Origin: SLSG01 sp964477035
GTDB taxonomy: Bacteria; Bacteroidota; Bacteroidia; Bacteroidales; UBA7960
Length of the DNA: 64,000 nt
Direction of reading: 5' to 3'
NCBI GenBank assembly: GCA_964477035.1
Contig: CAYZCW010000001.1
Location: 186,001-250,000 of the forward strand
The position numbers and the translations under genes are program-made. This document shows, in pieces, positions 43,237 to 52,137 of the stretch (positions are counted from its first letter, which is position 1; each line of letters begins with the position of its first letter). The notes beneath the pieces are model-generated. The model ran no database searches. It worked only from the letters and a program-made list of their open reading frames with translations, and was not told where the DNA came from.

Positions 43237-44013
43237 ATGAAGAATACGGCTGTTGGATTTATCGGGGGCGGACGCATTGTCCGCATTTTTCTGGAGGCCA
43301 TGGACCGCGCCGCGGTCTGGCCCGGGCGGGTCGTGGTATGTGATGCGGATGCGGCAGTCCGGGAGGGCTTGCTTTCCCGCTTCGGGAACCGGGTCGGGCT
43401 TTGCAGCGACCATGCGCTGGCGGCCTCGCAGGACCTGGTTTTTGTGGCCCTGCACCCGCCGGCGATCGCGGAGACCCTGCAAGGTGTGAAGGCGCATGTG
43501 CGTGCGGATGCGGTGGTGGTGTCCCTGGCGCCCAAGCTGACCATTCAAAAAATCAGGGACCTGCTGGGCGGCGAACCCAAAGTGGTGCGGATGCTGCCCA
43601 ATGCCCCTTCGATCATCGGCAGGGGCTACAACCCGGTGTGTTATCCGTCGGACCTCCCCGAGGGGGATCGCCGCAGGCTCGGGGAGCTGTTTGCTGCCTT
43701 CGGGGAGAGCCCGCAGGTACCCGAGTCAGACCTGGAAGCCTATGCTTTGCTCACCGGCATGGGGCCCACCTATTTTTGGCCGCAGCTTTATGCCCTGAAA
43801 GAGCTCGGGGAAGGGTTCGGACTGGAAAGGGAGGCCCTGGGCAGGGCCCTGGAAGCCATGCTCACGGGAACGGTGCGGACCATGTTCGGCGAATATGACA
43901 AGGCCGAGGTCAACGACCTGATCCCGGTCAAGCCGCTGGCCGCCCATGAGCAGGAGTGGGTGAAGGCCTATAAGGAAACCCTCACCACCCTTTATAAAAA
44001 GATTAAGCCTTGA
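43237..44013 (+). CDS. ProC-like NAD(P)-dependent oxidoreductase (divergent)
   Basis: 258 residues. The N-terminal Rossmann domain has VGFIGGGRIVRIFLEAM and the substrate-side motif VVRMLPNAPSIIGRGYNPVC, typical of the pyrroline-5-carboxylate reductase family. The C-terminal dimerisation domain has LTGMGPTYFWPQLYALKELG where genuine ProC has ALSGSGPAY..., so it is a divergent member. It could reduce pyrroline-5-carboxylate or a related imine; the true proC may lie elsewhere. The ATG at 43237 follows a clear -7 box and excludes an upstream non-homologous extension. Confidence 0.8.
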   Translation: MKNTAVGFIGGGRIVRIFLEAMDRAAVWPGRVVVCDADAAVREGLLSRFGNRVGLCSDHALAASQDLVFVALHPPAIAETLQGVKAHVRADAVVVSLAPKLTIQKIRDLLGGEPKVVRMLPNAPSIIGRGYNPVCYPSDLPEGDRRRLGELFAAFGESPQVPESDLEAYALLTGMGPTYFWPQLYALKELGEGFGLEREALGRALEAMLTGTVRTMFGEYDKAEVNDLIPVKPLAAHEQEWVKAYKETLTTLYKKIKP

Positions 44014-44025
44014 AATTAAAGGAGG

Positions 44026-44697
44026 TTACCAACCCTCCTTGACGATACGCTTTTTGGGAACTCCAAGGGCTTCGAGCTGTTTTTCGATGGCCTCCATCAT
44101 GGGCATGGGCCCGCAGAGGTAGACGAAGCCGTCTTCCCGGCCCAGATGTTTGCGAAGAAAATCTTCCGTGATCAGGCCATGGGCATATCCCGTCTTTTGT
44201 TCTTCCGAAAGGATGTGCACGAGCCGGTCGCCCAGGTAGTGTTCCAGCTCTTCCTTCAGGATGATGTCGGCCGTCGTCTTGTTGGCAAAGATCATCCGGT
44301 TGCCGCCCACCTTCCCGTCCCGGTGCAGCTGGCGCAGCATGCACAGGAAGGGGGTCACGCCTGCCCCGCCGGCAATGAAGGTGCCTTCGCCTTTGTAGCG
44401 GATGCTGCCGAAAACCTCATGCAGGATGAGTTCGTCTCCGGCCTCCATGTCGAGCAGCTTGTCGGTGGCCCCGTCGTGCTCGGGATAGGTCTTGATGATG
44501 AATTCCAGGTGGTCCTCGTCGGGCAATGAGGTGAAGGTAAAGGGCCTTTTTTCGTTTTGCCAGCCATTTTTGTTGATGGCCATGTCGGTGGCTTGTCCGG
44601 GGACATACTGGTATCCTCCGGGTTTTTCGGTGACCACCCTCAGTGTGTCGTGGGTGACATGGTCGATGGAAAGGATTTTGACGAAATGCTTTTCCAT
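44026..44697 (-). CDS. Ferredoxin-reductase-like FAD/NAD(P)H flavoprotein
   Basis: 223 residues of the FNR fold. The FAD motif is KRPFTFTS, the phosphate loop is GGAGVTPFLCML, and the NAD(P) region ends in YLCGPMPMMEAI. There is no own iron-sulfur domain. It may supply electrons from NAD(P)H to the thioredoxin-like partners. It is the last gene of the ArsR-headed operon, 21 bp after the small membrane protein. Confidence 0.92.
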   Translation of the reverse strand: MEKHFVKILSIDHVTHDTLRVVTEKPGGYQYVPGQATDMAINKNGWQNEKRPFTFTSLPDEDHLEFIIKTYPEHDGATDKLLDMEAGDELILHEVFGSIRYKGEGTFIAGGAGVTPFLCMLRQLHRDGKVGGNRMIFANKTTADIILKEELEHYLGDRLVHILSEEQKTGYAHGLITEDFLRKHLGREDGFVYLCGPMPMMEAIEKQLEALGVPKKRIVKEGW

Positions 44698-44718
44698 GGG
44701 ATGGAAATGGGTTTTAAA

Positions 44719-44919
44719 TTAGCTGTTTTTATTCCGGGTATTGCGCCGCCACAGGAAATAAAGTCCTCCGATGATGACCGGAAGCACGAGGAACAGGAAG
44801 ATGTTCTCTGCCGAGTCGAGAAAACCCACCGGCTCGCGGTCGACCGGGATGTGGGTGGGCATCTGGGCCGCGGATGCAAGGGTGGTCATAAGGAATATTA
44901 CAAAGGCAATGGGCCTCAT
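44719..44919 (-). CDS. Small membrane protein (66 aa)
   Basis: A signal-like first helix (MRPIAFVIFLMTTLASAAQ) is followed by a short periplasmic stretch (PTHIPVDREPVGF), a second helix (FLFLVLPVIIGGLYFLW) and a basic cytoplasmic tail RRNTRNKNS. Tiny proteins of this shape are often retained in Bacteroidota redox operons, but I cannot name the family. The ATG at 44919 is used. A 134-bp gap separates it from ArsG upstream. Confidence 0.7.
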   Translation of the reverse strand: MRPIAFVIFLMTTLASAAQMPTHIPVDREPVGFLDSAENIFLFLVLPVIIGGLYFLWRRNTRNKNS

Positions 44920-45053
44920 GGCGGCTGGTGTTTGCCAATATAACACCCCGGGAAGGCTTTGGTTCATTGCCGTCGGGAAGGTGCCGTCTTCAGAGCCATC
45001 GGGGCCCGGGCCGGACAGCCGTCCCGAGGCATGGGCAGGGGTGGTTCATCAGC

Positions 45054-45752
45054 CTACAAAAAGAACAGGCAGATGTAATAGCATCCGACGGCAATGAATA
45101 CGACGGCCACCACGCGGCGGAACCAGAACTCGAAGGCCTTTACACGATTGTACACCTTGCCCACACCGCCCACGGCGAATGCCAGCATCCAGGCGAACAG
45201 GATCACGGGAAGCCCGGTGGCGACGGCAAAGACCAGGGGCAGGTACAGACCGCCCGGGCTGGCTATGGTCATCGGGATGAGCATCATGAAGTACAACACC
45301 CCGCTGTAGGGACAGAATGCCAGAGCGAAGACCACCCCGAGCAGCAGGGCGCTCCAGAAGCCGCTTTTCCCGCCGCCTTCAAACCTGGAGGTGAGGGATG
45401 AAAGGCCGGGCAGGTGGATCCTCAGGATGCCCAGCATGAAAAGGCCGATCAGCACCAGGGCCGGCCCCAGGATCTTTTCCCCCCATCCGAGGAAAATATT
45501 GGAAATTTCCAGCTGGCTGGCGCCGAAGAACAGGATCACGGCCAGCCCGGTATAGCTGACGGCCCTCCCCAGGGTGTAGGCCAGGCCGTTGATGAACACC
45601 CTGCGCCGGTCTTCCAGGTCGCGGCTGATGAATCCGATGGCCGAAATATTGGTGGCCAGGGGGCAGGGGCTGATGGCCGTCATCAATCCCAGGACCAGGG
45701 CCGTCACGAAGGCATACTCGGTATGCTCCAGGATCGTCTGAAAAAACTCCAT
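45054..45752 (-). CDS. ArsG/CcdA-like membrane permease
   Basis: 232 residues and six or seven helices of the DsbD/CcdA superfamily. Two Cys-Pro motifs lie in membrane segments: ISPCPLATNISAIGFIS and ALAFCPYSGVLYFMMLIP. This matches the ArsG type (aromatic aminobenzylarsenical efflux permease) rather than classical CcdA. The family either exports organoarsenicals or, by relation to DsbD, moves reducing equivalents to the periplasm. The adjacent ArsF-like thioredoxin-fold protein (16 bp upstream) supports the pairing. Confidence 0.9.
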   Translation of the reverse strand: MEFFQTILEHTEYAFVTALVLGLMTAISPCPLATNISAIGFISRDLEDRRRVFINGLAYTLGRAVSYTGLAVILFFGASQLEISNIFLGWGEKILGPALVLIGLFMLGILRIHLPGLSSLTSRFEGGGKSGFWSALLLGVVFALAFCPYSGVLYFMMLIPMTIASPGGLYLPLVFAVATGLPVILFAWMLAFAVGGVGKVYNRVKAFEFWFRRVVAVVFIAVGCYYICLFFL

Positions 45753-45768
45753 AACCGGGACTGCTTGC

Positions 45769-46194
45769 TTATTTGAGCAGGGGGTCGATGACTTTTTTGA
45801 TCTCCTGCCCGTAGCGGTCCGGATTGCGGGCGTTCATGAATCCCTGGGAAGTCAGGTCGAACCGCTGGTCCCCGCTGACAACCAGTATGCTTTGTCCGGT
45901 CGCCCCGCAGCGTTCGGCCAGGGCCCGGCTTTCAGGGTCATCCAGGTTCACACTTCCGAAGACCAGCTCTCCCTTCTCCATCTGGGAGGCATAGGCCGCC
46001 TCAATGATCTCTTTTGTGGTTTTTTCCACGTTGATGCAGGACGCACAGCGCCTTGAATAATGAAAATAATAGACCTCCACTTTGGGGTTCAGTGAGGTGC
46101 CTTCGCTTTCCTTGTCTGCAGGGGCGGCTTGTGCGGTCCCCAGGGTGGCAAATGCAAAAATGCCCAGAAGGGTCATGATGGTGTTGCGTTTCAT
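45769..46194 (-). CDS. ArsF-like secreted thioredoxin-fold protein
   Basis: 141 residues. A signal peptide (MKRNTIMTLLGIFAFATLGTAQAA) is followed by a thioredoxin-like domain with VEVYYFHYSRRCASCINVEK, containing a CxxC in RRCASC, then GSVNLDDPESRALAERCG and SILVVSGD. This is the ArsF family, reported as a subunit of a nitrophenylarsenical reduction system. The exported thiol pair facing the ArsG permease could equally be a redox relay for other substrates. The ATG at 46194 is chosen by the signal peptide. Confidence 0.9.
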   Translation of the reverse strand: MKRNTIMTLLGIFAFATLGTAQAAPADKESEGTSLNPKVEVYYFHYSRRCASCINVEKTTKEIIEAAYASQMEKGELVFGSVNLDDPESRALAERCGATGQSILVVSGDQRFDLTSQGFMNARNPDRYGQEIKKVIDPLLK

Positions 46195-46236
46195 GGTTCT
46201 TTTGTTATGGGTTTGCGGATGAAGGAACGTCATTGA

Positions 46237-46482
46237 TCAGGCACGCGGGACAAGGGCTTTTTTGATCTCTTCGGCGGAAGGGAGGCGGCCCTTGATCAAG
46301 ACTTTGCCGTCCACGACCAGGGCGGGGGTCATCATGACCCCGTATTGCATGATGTCCATGATGTCTTCCACCTTGGTGATGGTGGCTTCCACCCCGGCTT
46401 CTGCCACGACCTCCCGCGTCCTTTGCTCCAGGGTCTTGCATTTGGGGCAGCCGGTGCCCAGAATTTTGATATCCATTGTCAT
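46237..46482 (-). CDS. Small thioredoxin-family protein (81 aa)
   Basis: A glutaredoxin/thioredoxin-like mini-protein with IKILGTGCPKCKTLEQ (CPKC active site), a cis-Pro region in MMTPALVVDGKVLIKG, and a C-terminal helix. It is cytoplasmic (no signal peptide). It belongs to the redox-active disulfide protein 2 / MTH895 type. It lies between ArsR and ArsF and probably passes electrons toward ArsG/ArsF. Either of two ATGs, 46482 or 46476, could be the start. Confidence 0.92.
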   Translation of the reverse strand: MTMDIKILGTGCPKCKTLEQRTREVVAEAGVEATITKVEDIMDIMQYGVMMTPALVVDGKVLIKGRLPSAEEIKKALVPRA

Positions 46483-46522
46483 GTCTTATTTCGGGATTCC
46501 CCGAATTGTTGGTGCAAAAAAA

Positions 46523-46837
46523 TTAATAATGGAACAGGCCCGCAAAGAGGGTCCTTGCAGTTTCCCAGTTTTCTTTGTTGATGCAGTATTTGATATAGGG
46601 GGGGTTGATCTCTCCCTGTATCAGTCCGGCGTTTTTCAAGGCCTTGAGGTGCTCCGAGAGGGTGGAGCGGGCGATGGGCAGGACCTCTGCCATGTCGCCG
46701 CTGTAACAGCATTTGCCGATGCGCTCGCCCAGATAGTTCATGATGAAAACCCTCACGGGGTGAGACAGGGCCTTGGCATACAAGGCGAGCTGCTCCTGCT
46801 CGGCGGTAAAGGCTTTTGGTTTTGGGGCGGCCAGCAT
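46523..46837 (-). CDS. ArsR/SmtB-family transcriptional regulator
   Basis: 104 residues with a winged-helix core: ALYAKALSHPVRVFIMNYLG, recognition helix RSTLSEHLKALKNAGLI and wing YIKYCIN. An adjacent Cys pair in IGKCCYSGDM, just ahead of the recognition region, can bind As(III) or another soft metal or sense oxidation. It is the first gene of the operon, so it is expected to repress it from the site at 46868-46886. The ATG at 46837 is chosen; the longer upstream frame is out-of-frame coding of the barrel gene. Confidence 0.93.
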   Translation of the reverse strand: MLAAPKPKAFTAEQEQLALYAKALSHPVRVFIMNYLGERIGKCCYSGDMAEVLPIARSTLSEHLKALKNAGLIQGEINPPYIKYCINKENWETARTLFAGLFHY

Positions 46838-46867
46838 GGGTGTTTCGGGTTTAGGCGAAATACGAAT

Positions 46868-46886
46868 CAAATGTAAACAATATTTG
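46868..46886 (-). promoter_or_regulatory. Promoter and candidate ArsR operator
   Basis: On the minus strand TACATTTG (46868-46875) matches TAnnTTTG and predicts a start about 24 nt before the arsR ATG. An inverted repeat CAAAT-N9-ATTTG (46868-46886) overlaps this -7 box, where an ArsR repressor would block polymerase. Confidence 0.5.
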
Positions 46887-46931
46887 CTTCCGCTCGAAAG
46901 AGCAGGGATTTTTTTTTGACCGTCGGGGCCC

Positions 46932-49409
46932 TTATTCCAGTTCATCCAGCAGGGAGGGTCCCCGGTCGCGTTCCTGCCGCTGGCGGTATTCATTGAAGCG
47001 GTAGGTGAAGCCGATGAACAGCACACGGGAGTCGGTGGTGCGCAACAGGCTGGAGGTAAAGGAGTCACCGTAGGTGTACATGTCGAAGGTCCGGGTTTTG
47101 AACACATCGCTCAGGCGCAGGGTGATTGTGCCGTTGCCGCGCATCACGTCGGTCCGCAATGCCAGGTCCAGGTAGTACACCTCGTTGAGGATACCCTGTC
47201 CGCCGTGCTGCTGGCAGCCCCCGCCCGTGGTGCGGCCGGCGGTGACCGTGGGACTGTGGTAGTGGAATCTGGCCTGGAGGTCGAATCGCCGGAGAATGGT
47301 CCAGTTGGAAGTCCCCTGGATCATCCATGAGTCGCCCTCATGCTTCCAGTCGGGCAGCCGGTCATCTTCCAGGCGCATGTTAAAATAACTCAGGTTGCCT
47401 GAAAACCGCCAGGTCCGGGTCAGCGGCAGGCCGGCAAGGAGCTCCACTCCGCAGGATATGCCGTGATGGAGGTTTTCGAAGGTGGTCTGCGTCTGTGGGT
47501 TGTCCGGGCTGTACAGGGTCATCTGCCTGGAAATGATGTCGTTGGTCTGGCGGTAAAAAAATACGGTGTTGACATTCCTGCCGTTGGCCGAGTAATGGTA
47601 TCCCAGCTCCCAGGAGTGAATGTATTCAGGCTGCAGTTCCGGGTTCCCGAAACCGATGTTCATGGGGTCGCTGTAGTTTACAAACGGGTTGAGCATGGAA
47701 ATGGACGGCCGGTTCACCCGTTTGGAGTAATTGGCCGAAAGGCTGTGGGCGTCATCCTGTGCATACCTCAGGTGGGCACTGGGAAACAGGTTTCGCAGGC
47801 TGCGATCGCTTTCTTCCCCTGTGGTGCGCTGCTCGGTCCGGATGTCATGCTGTTCCGCCCGCAGACCGGCCTGCAGGCGGAATTTCCCAAAGCCGTGCGA
47901 CAAAATGCCGTAGAGGGAGTGGATGCTTTCCCGGAACAAAAAATGGTTCGAATATGTGTTGTTGAGATCGTACTGTTGCGTGACGGGGTTCCGGTCAAAA
48001 AAACGGAAATCGTCTTCCACGTTTCTCCCAAGGGTTTTCAGGCCGGTTTCCAGAAGGGTGGCCCCGCCCAGGGGAACTGTCAGGTCGGCTTGCAGGCTGA
48101 ACAGGCTGCCCGGGGCGTCGGATTGTTCGTACATGACTTCCCTGTCCTGCGGGCTGGCAACGGGCTCCACCACCACATCCCGGGCCAGCTCCCCCGAACT
48201 GCCCGAGAAAAAGGCATCGGCCAGCAGTTTGCCCCCATTCTGCCCGAACCCATGTGAGTAGCTCAGGACGTACTCCTGTCCGAAACCCCTGAAATGCCGT
48301 TCCATGGATGTCTCCAGGTCGCGGTACTCAGGGATGTGTAGCCCCACCTGTGAATAGTTTCTGGGGCGGGTGTCGCGCAGGTTGTAGGTGGCGCTTATGG
48401 AAAGAACCTGCCGGTCGCTGAAAAAATAGTCGGCTCCCAGCCGGGCATTGTTGAACAAGCCTTTTCGGTAGAAATCCTCAGCCTGCCGGATAAATACCAG
48501 GGTGTCGCCGGCCTGATTGATCCGGTCCTGGTCGTTCAGGTTGAGCCCCGTCATCTGCTGGAGGCGGAAATCGTAATTGCCAAACAGGTTGAGGCGGTCT
48601 ATCCGGTGGTTCAGGTGGACCGAGCCATTGGCTTTGCTGCCGGTACCCAGGTTGACATTGGCCATGCCGTTGGTGCCGCGCTGTCGCTGCTTCCTGAGTA
48701 TGATGTTGATGATGCCGGAGGTGCCATCGGGATCGTAGCGGGCGGAAGGGTTGGTGATCACCTCGATGCGGTCGATCATGGTGGCCGGTACCTGGTCCAG
48801 CCCGGTGAAGTGGGAAGGCCGGCCATCAACCAGAATGGTGACGTTCTGGCTGCCCCTCAGACTGATCCTTCCCTCGAAGTCGACCGACACCGAAGGAATC
48901 GCTTCCATGACATCAATGGCGGAGCCGCCCGTGGCGGTGAGATCGCTGCCCACGGCATACACACGCTTGTCCAGGTCGAACACCAGCATCGCGCGATCGG
49001 CCGTAACCGTGACCGCATCCAGCATGCCTGTACCGGGGTGCATGGCCAACTGTCCGAGGTGGAGGACCGGCTCCTGTTCTGTGATCCTCTGGTCCTCCAG
49101 CCATAATGTTTCAAAGCCCATGAAGGAAAACCGGATCCGGTAGGTGCCCCGGGGAACCTCCCCTATATGGAACCTGCCGTCTTTCTGGCTGATGCCGCCC
49201 TGGACCAGGGTGGTGTCCTGCTGCCTGAACAGGCTGATATTGACATACTCCAGGGGTTTCTTGCTTATGGATTCCACCACCTGCCCGCTGAGGATTCCCC
49301 TGGCCCGGTTTTGATCGGCCTGCTGGCCGGATAATGTTGATGCAGAGAGCAGAAGGACAAGGACGGGGCTTGCCACGCATCGGATTTTTTTAAACGAAAT
49401 AAAGCACAT
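46932..49409 (-). CDS. TonB-dependent-type outer-membrane barrel protein (CarboxypepD_reg, plug, OMP beta-barrel 3)
   Basis: 825 residues. A signal peptide is followed by a CarboxypepD_reg-like domain (about 35-125; GQVVESISKKPLEYVNISLF, GTYRIRFSFMGFE), a plug (about 130-230; AIDVMEAIPSVSVDFEGRI, VTILVDGRPS, IDRIEVITNPSARYDPDGTSGIIN) and a large barrel ending with LFIGFTYRFNEYRQ. The final basic/acidic tail is cytosol-free filler. There is no STN signalling domain, although the gene sits in a sigma/FecR operon. It probably binds and imports, or senses, a ligand together with the STN-bearing protein encoded 82 bp upstream. Confidence 0.93.
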   Translation of the reverse strand: MCFISFKKIRCVASPVLVLLLSASTLSGQQADQNRARGILSGQVVESISKKPLEYVNISLFRQQDTTLVQGGISQKDGRFHIGEVPRGTYRIRFSFMGFETLWLEDQRITEQEPVLHLGQLAMHPGTGMLDAVTVTADRAMLVFDLDKRVYAVGSDLTATGGSAIDVMEAIPSVSVDFEGRISLRGSQNVTILVDGRPSHFTGLDQVPATMIDRIEVITNPSARYDPDGTSGIINIILRKQRQRGTNGMANVNLGTGSKANGSVHLNHRIDRLNLFGNYDFRLQQMTGLNLNDQDRINQAGDTLVFIRQAEDFYRKGLFNNARLGADYFFSDRQVLSISATYNLRDTRPRNYSQVGLHIPEYRDLETSMERHFRGFGQEYVLSYSHGFGQNGGKLLADAFFSGSSGELARDVVVEPVASPQDREVMYEQSDAPGSLFSLQADLTVPLGGATLLETGLKTLGRNVEDDFRFFDRNPVTQQYDLNNTYSNHFLFRESIHSLYGILSHGFGKFRLQAGLRAEQHDIRTEQRTTGEESDRSLRNLFPSAHLRYAQDDAHSLSANYSKRVNRPSISMLNPFVNYSDPMNIGFGNPELQPEYIHSWELGYHYSANGRNVNTVFFYRQTNDIISRQMTLYSPDNPQTQTTFENLHHGISCGVELLAGLPLTRTWRFSGNLSYFNMRLEDDRLPDWKHEGDSWMIQGTSNWTILRRFDLQARFHYHSPTVTAGRTTGGGCQQHGGQGILNEVYYLDLALRTDVMRGNGTITLRLSDVFKTRTFDMYTYGDSFTSSLLRTTDSRVLFIGFTYRFNEYRQRQERDRGPSLLDELE

Positions 49410-49491
49410 ATACAGATGTCATATAATGATTTCGGACGGGGTTTTGTGGTATGACATCTTTTCGGGGGGAAGGTTTAAAGCGGGAGGGGAG

Positions 49492-51093
49492 TTATTCGGC
49501 CACGATGCTTTCGATCCTGGAGCGGACCTCCAGCCAGGCCTGGCTGATTTCCTTTTCCGGGGTAATGATGTTGTAGCGGCCCCAGAATTCGTTGTCGTAT
49601 TGAAACGGTTCTTCCGAAAACACGGTGTTGGTGCGAAGGGTTTCACTTCTGGAGAACCGGGCGACTTGTTCCTGCTGGACGTGTCCGACGCTTTTTTCAA
49701 AGAATGCGAAGTAGGTGTTGCTGAACAGCTGCCGGCGGCGCCGGAACCTCAGTTCCAGCTCTCCCCGGATGTGTTCCATGTGGTAAGTGCCATCGATTTC
49801 CTGGTATCGGATGGCGTAATGCACCCGGACGATGTTGGCGTTGTACCCCCTGGACCGCCTCCTGATAAACAGGTGTTGCTCCCGGTTGACAACCCGGGGG
49901 TTCAGCTCCAGCTCCGCACCAAGGAAAGCGAGGCTTTCCATGTCGACGAACAGGATACCGGAGAACATGGCCTCTTCGTACCGTTGGGCCGGGGCAAACT
50001 CAATGGCGTAGGCATTTTTTGAATTGTAGGATACGATGTCGGCATTGGTGAACTGGTAGCGGGTGATGGTTTTCGGATCGAGGAATTCGGGCAGGTTTTT
50101 TACGAAGTCGAGTTGCAGGGTGCTGCTGACCCCCGCCTCCAGTTTCAGGTCCAGGGTGTCCCGCTGGTCAATATTGGTGATGCGCCGGGATTGGATAAGC
50201 CGTACCTGGTCGGGGTCGGGGGCGCCGGTATAGGCTCCCTTGTATACCTCAAAGATGGCCTCGGAGTAATTCAGCAGCTTCTCATTCCGTTTGACCCCTT
50301 CCCGGTAAAAAGCCGTCATGAGAACGGGTTGGCCGGGGTAATTGCCGGCCCTTTTGTCCAGGGCATTCTGTATGATGAGTTCGGGGTCGAAATAACGGAT
50401 GATCACCTCCTGCATGGAGATGTAGTCCGTTTCAAGGTACACATCGACCTGCCTGTCTTCGAGCAGGCGGAGAGGGATTTCCTTGGGTTTGTATCCCATA
50501 TAGGAAAAGCGCACGACGGTGTCGACCAGTTCCCGGGGAATCTTGAGGGCAAACCGTCCCTCCAGGTTGCTGGCGATGCCCATGCCCCTGCCGGGAATGC
50601 TGATGGAGGCATTGGGCAGGGCCCTGCCGTCATCCGCCGAGAGGATCCTTCCCCCGATGGTAAAAAACGGGTCTGTCTGTGCCTGATCCCGCGAGGGTTC
50701 CTGCCTGGAAATGGTTTCAGGAACCGGCTCGCCCATCGGGAAAATCAGGATGTGCTGGTCGACCACGGCGTACTCCAGGGCGGCATCATCCAGGATGTCC
50801 CGGAGCAGGGACCTCACCGGGGCCGTGATGCGCTGTATGCGGATCCTCCGGTCGTTGTCTACCAGGTCGGAGTCGTATACAAAGAAATACCCGGTCTCCC
50901 GGGAAATCTGGTTCAGCAGGCCGTAGACCGTGGATGTCTGTCTGGGCAGGCTGACGATCTGATCGAGTACCGTATGGCCGCTTTGAGTGGATTGGGCGGG
51001 AAGGCATGCGGGGCTTGGCGACACAAGCAGCAGGCACGCCAGGATGAAAGGAAGGGTGCTTTGCGTAAGGCGGATGTCCGGCTTGTGTGCCAT
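49492..51093 (-). CDS. STN plus CarboxypepD_reg surface protein (non-barrel) of a sigma/FecR system
   Basis: 533 residues. A signal peptide (about 1-33) is followed by an STN (secretin/TonB N-terminal) domain at about 42-118 (TVYGLLNQISRETGYFFVYD). A CarboxypepD_reg-like domain at about 145-225 has IGGRILSADDGRALPNASIS. The C-terminal domain of about 300 residues (ALDKRAGNYPGQPVLMTAFY to EFWGRYNIITPEKEI) is the same as in the 420- and 423-residue proteins encoded upstream. It does not look like a TonB barrel. STN domains pass a ligand signal to FecR, so this protein appears to be the signal arm separated from the barrel. It starts 20 bp after fecR. Confidence 0.9.
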   Translation of the reverse strand: MAHKPDIRLTQSTLPFILACLLLVSPSPACLPAQSTQSGHTVLDQIVSLPRQTSTVYGLLNQISRETGYFFVYDSDLVDNDRRIRIQRITAPVRSLLRDILDDAALEYAVVDQHILIFPMGEPVPETISRQEPSRDQAQTDPFFTIGGRILSADDGRALPNASISIPGRGMGIASNLEGRFALKIPRELVDTVVRFSYMGYKPKEIPLRLLEDRQVDVYLETDYISMQEVIIRYFDPELIIQNALDKRAGNYPGQPVLMTAFYREGVKRNEKLLNYSEAIFEVYKGAYTGAPDPDQVRLIQSRRITNIDQRDTLDLKLEAGVSSTLQLDFVKNLPEFLDPKTITRYQFTNADIVSYNSKNAYAIEFAPAQRYEEAMFSGILFVDMESLAFLGAELELNPRVVNREQHLFIRRRSRGYNANIVRVHYAIRYQEIDGTYHMEHIRGELELRFRRRRQLFSNTYFAFFEKSVGHVQQEQVARFSRSETLRTNTVFSEEPFQYDNEFWGRYNIITPEKEISQAWLEVRSRIESIVAE

Positions 51094-51113
51094 GTGGCTG
51101 GTATGGTTTTTCC

Positions 51114-52124
51114 CTAAGTGGCGGGCCTGAGCAGGATGGTCGAATCGGGCAGCTCCACCGCCTGAAGGTCCATGGACAGGCTGATCAGTTCGATGATGGT
51201 GGGCAGGTTGTTCTGGTAAAATGTGACGGTCAGCCTCCTTCCTTCCTGTCCCTCTGCAAGCCGCAGGCCGGCATGGTAGTTTTTGTTGATGACCCGCAGG
51301 ATGTTGTCAAGGGTCTCGTCCTTGAAATGCATCCGGGTGGTTTTCCAGGCAGAAGGGGCATTGTCGGATACGGTGGATTTCTCGAAGCGGTTGCCGGTGA
51401 CAGAAAGCATCTCTCCCGGTTCCACCAGGAGGGTCATTGCCGGGTCCGTGCGGCTGCTGACCCGGACGACCCCTTCCTCCACGAAGAGTTCGAAAGCGTC
51501 CTGGCCGGTGGCTTTCACATTAAAGGATGTTCCGAGGACTTCCACAAGGGCTGCCCGGGTCTCCACCAGGAAGGCCTGGTCTGCCTTCGGACTCACATCA
51601 AAAAAGGCCTCTCCCTCCAGCACCACCTTGCGTTCGCTTTCCCCAAACGTTTCGGGATAGGCCAGGCGGGCATTGTCGGCCAGGTAGACCACGGAGCCAT
51701 CCTCAAGGAACTGGACCAGGGTCTGCTTTTCGGGGCTGATATTTTCTGTCAGAAGCGGCAAGGGGTCCGGGGTGCGGTTGTGCAGCAGGATCCCGGCCAC
51801 GGCCAGGATGAGCAGGGAGGCGGCCCATCCGGCCCAGGCCGGGAACAGGGTCCTGATTTTGGGTTTTGCGGGGGCGGGCAACAGCCCGTCGGCTTCGAGC
51901 CGGCCACTGAGCTTCTCCCAGGCCTTGTCCGTATCTGCCGGGGTGGGGCGGTCTGTGGTTTCCATCATGTTCCAGCAGGTTGAGAGTTGGTCGAACACGG
52001 CCTCCTTTAGGGAATCGGACCGGATGCCTTTTCTGGCCTTGCGTTCCTCTTCCGGGCCCATCTCCCCGCTGAGCAATCTGGCCATCATTTCATAGTCGGC
52101 CGTATGGTCATGCAATGATTGCAT
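51114..52124 (-). CDS. FecR-family anti-sigma factor
   Basis: 336 residues. An N-terminal cytoplasmic helical region (about 1-85) precedes one TM helix (WAGWAASLLILAVAGILL, about 92-112). The periplasmic FecR domain (about 130-240) has DGSVVYLADNARLAYPE, GEAFFDV and VEVLGTSFNVKA. A C-terminal DUF4974/STN-like domain (about 262-336) starts MHFKDETLDNILRVINKNY. It holds the ECF sigma factor at the membrane until signalled by an STN-domain protein. It begins 13 bp after the sigma gene. Confidence 0.96.
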   Translation of the reverse strand: MQSLHDHTADYEMMARLLSGEMGPEEERKARKGIRSDSLKEAVFDQLSTCWNMMETTDRPTPADTDKAWEKLSGRLEADGLLPAPAKPKIRTLFPAWAGWAASLLILAVAGILLHNRTPDPLPLLTENISPEKQTLVQFLEDGSVVYLADNARLAYPETFGESERKVVLEGEAFFDVSPKADQAFLVETRAALVEVLGTSFNVKATGQDAFELFVEEGVVRVSSRTDPAMTLLVEPGEMLSVTGNRFEKSTVSDNAPSAWKTTRMHFKDETLDNILRVINKNYHAGLRLAEGQEGRRLTVTFYQNNLPTIIELISLSMDLQAVELPDSTILLRPAT

Positions 52125-52137
52125 CGGTAAAATCAGT

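Noticed and set aside
44003..44047. Intrinsic terminator between the ProC-like gene and the flavoprotein gene
   Set aside because: A GGAGG/CCTCC hairpin exists, but its right arm lies in the flavoprotein coding end and no U-run follows it in either direction.
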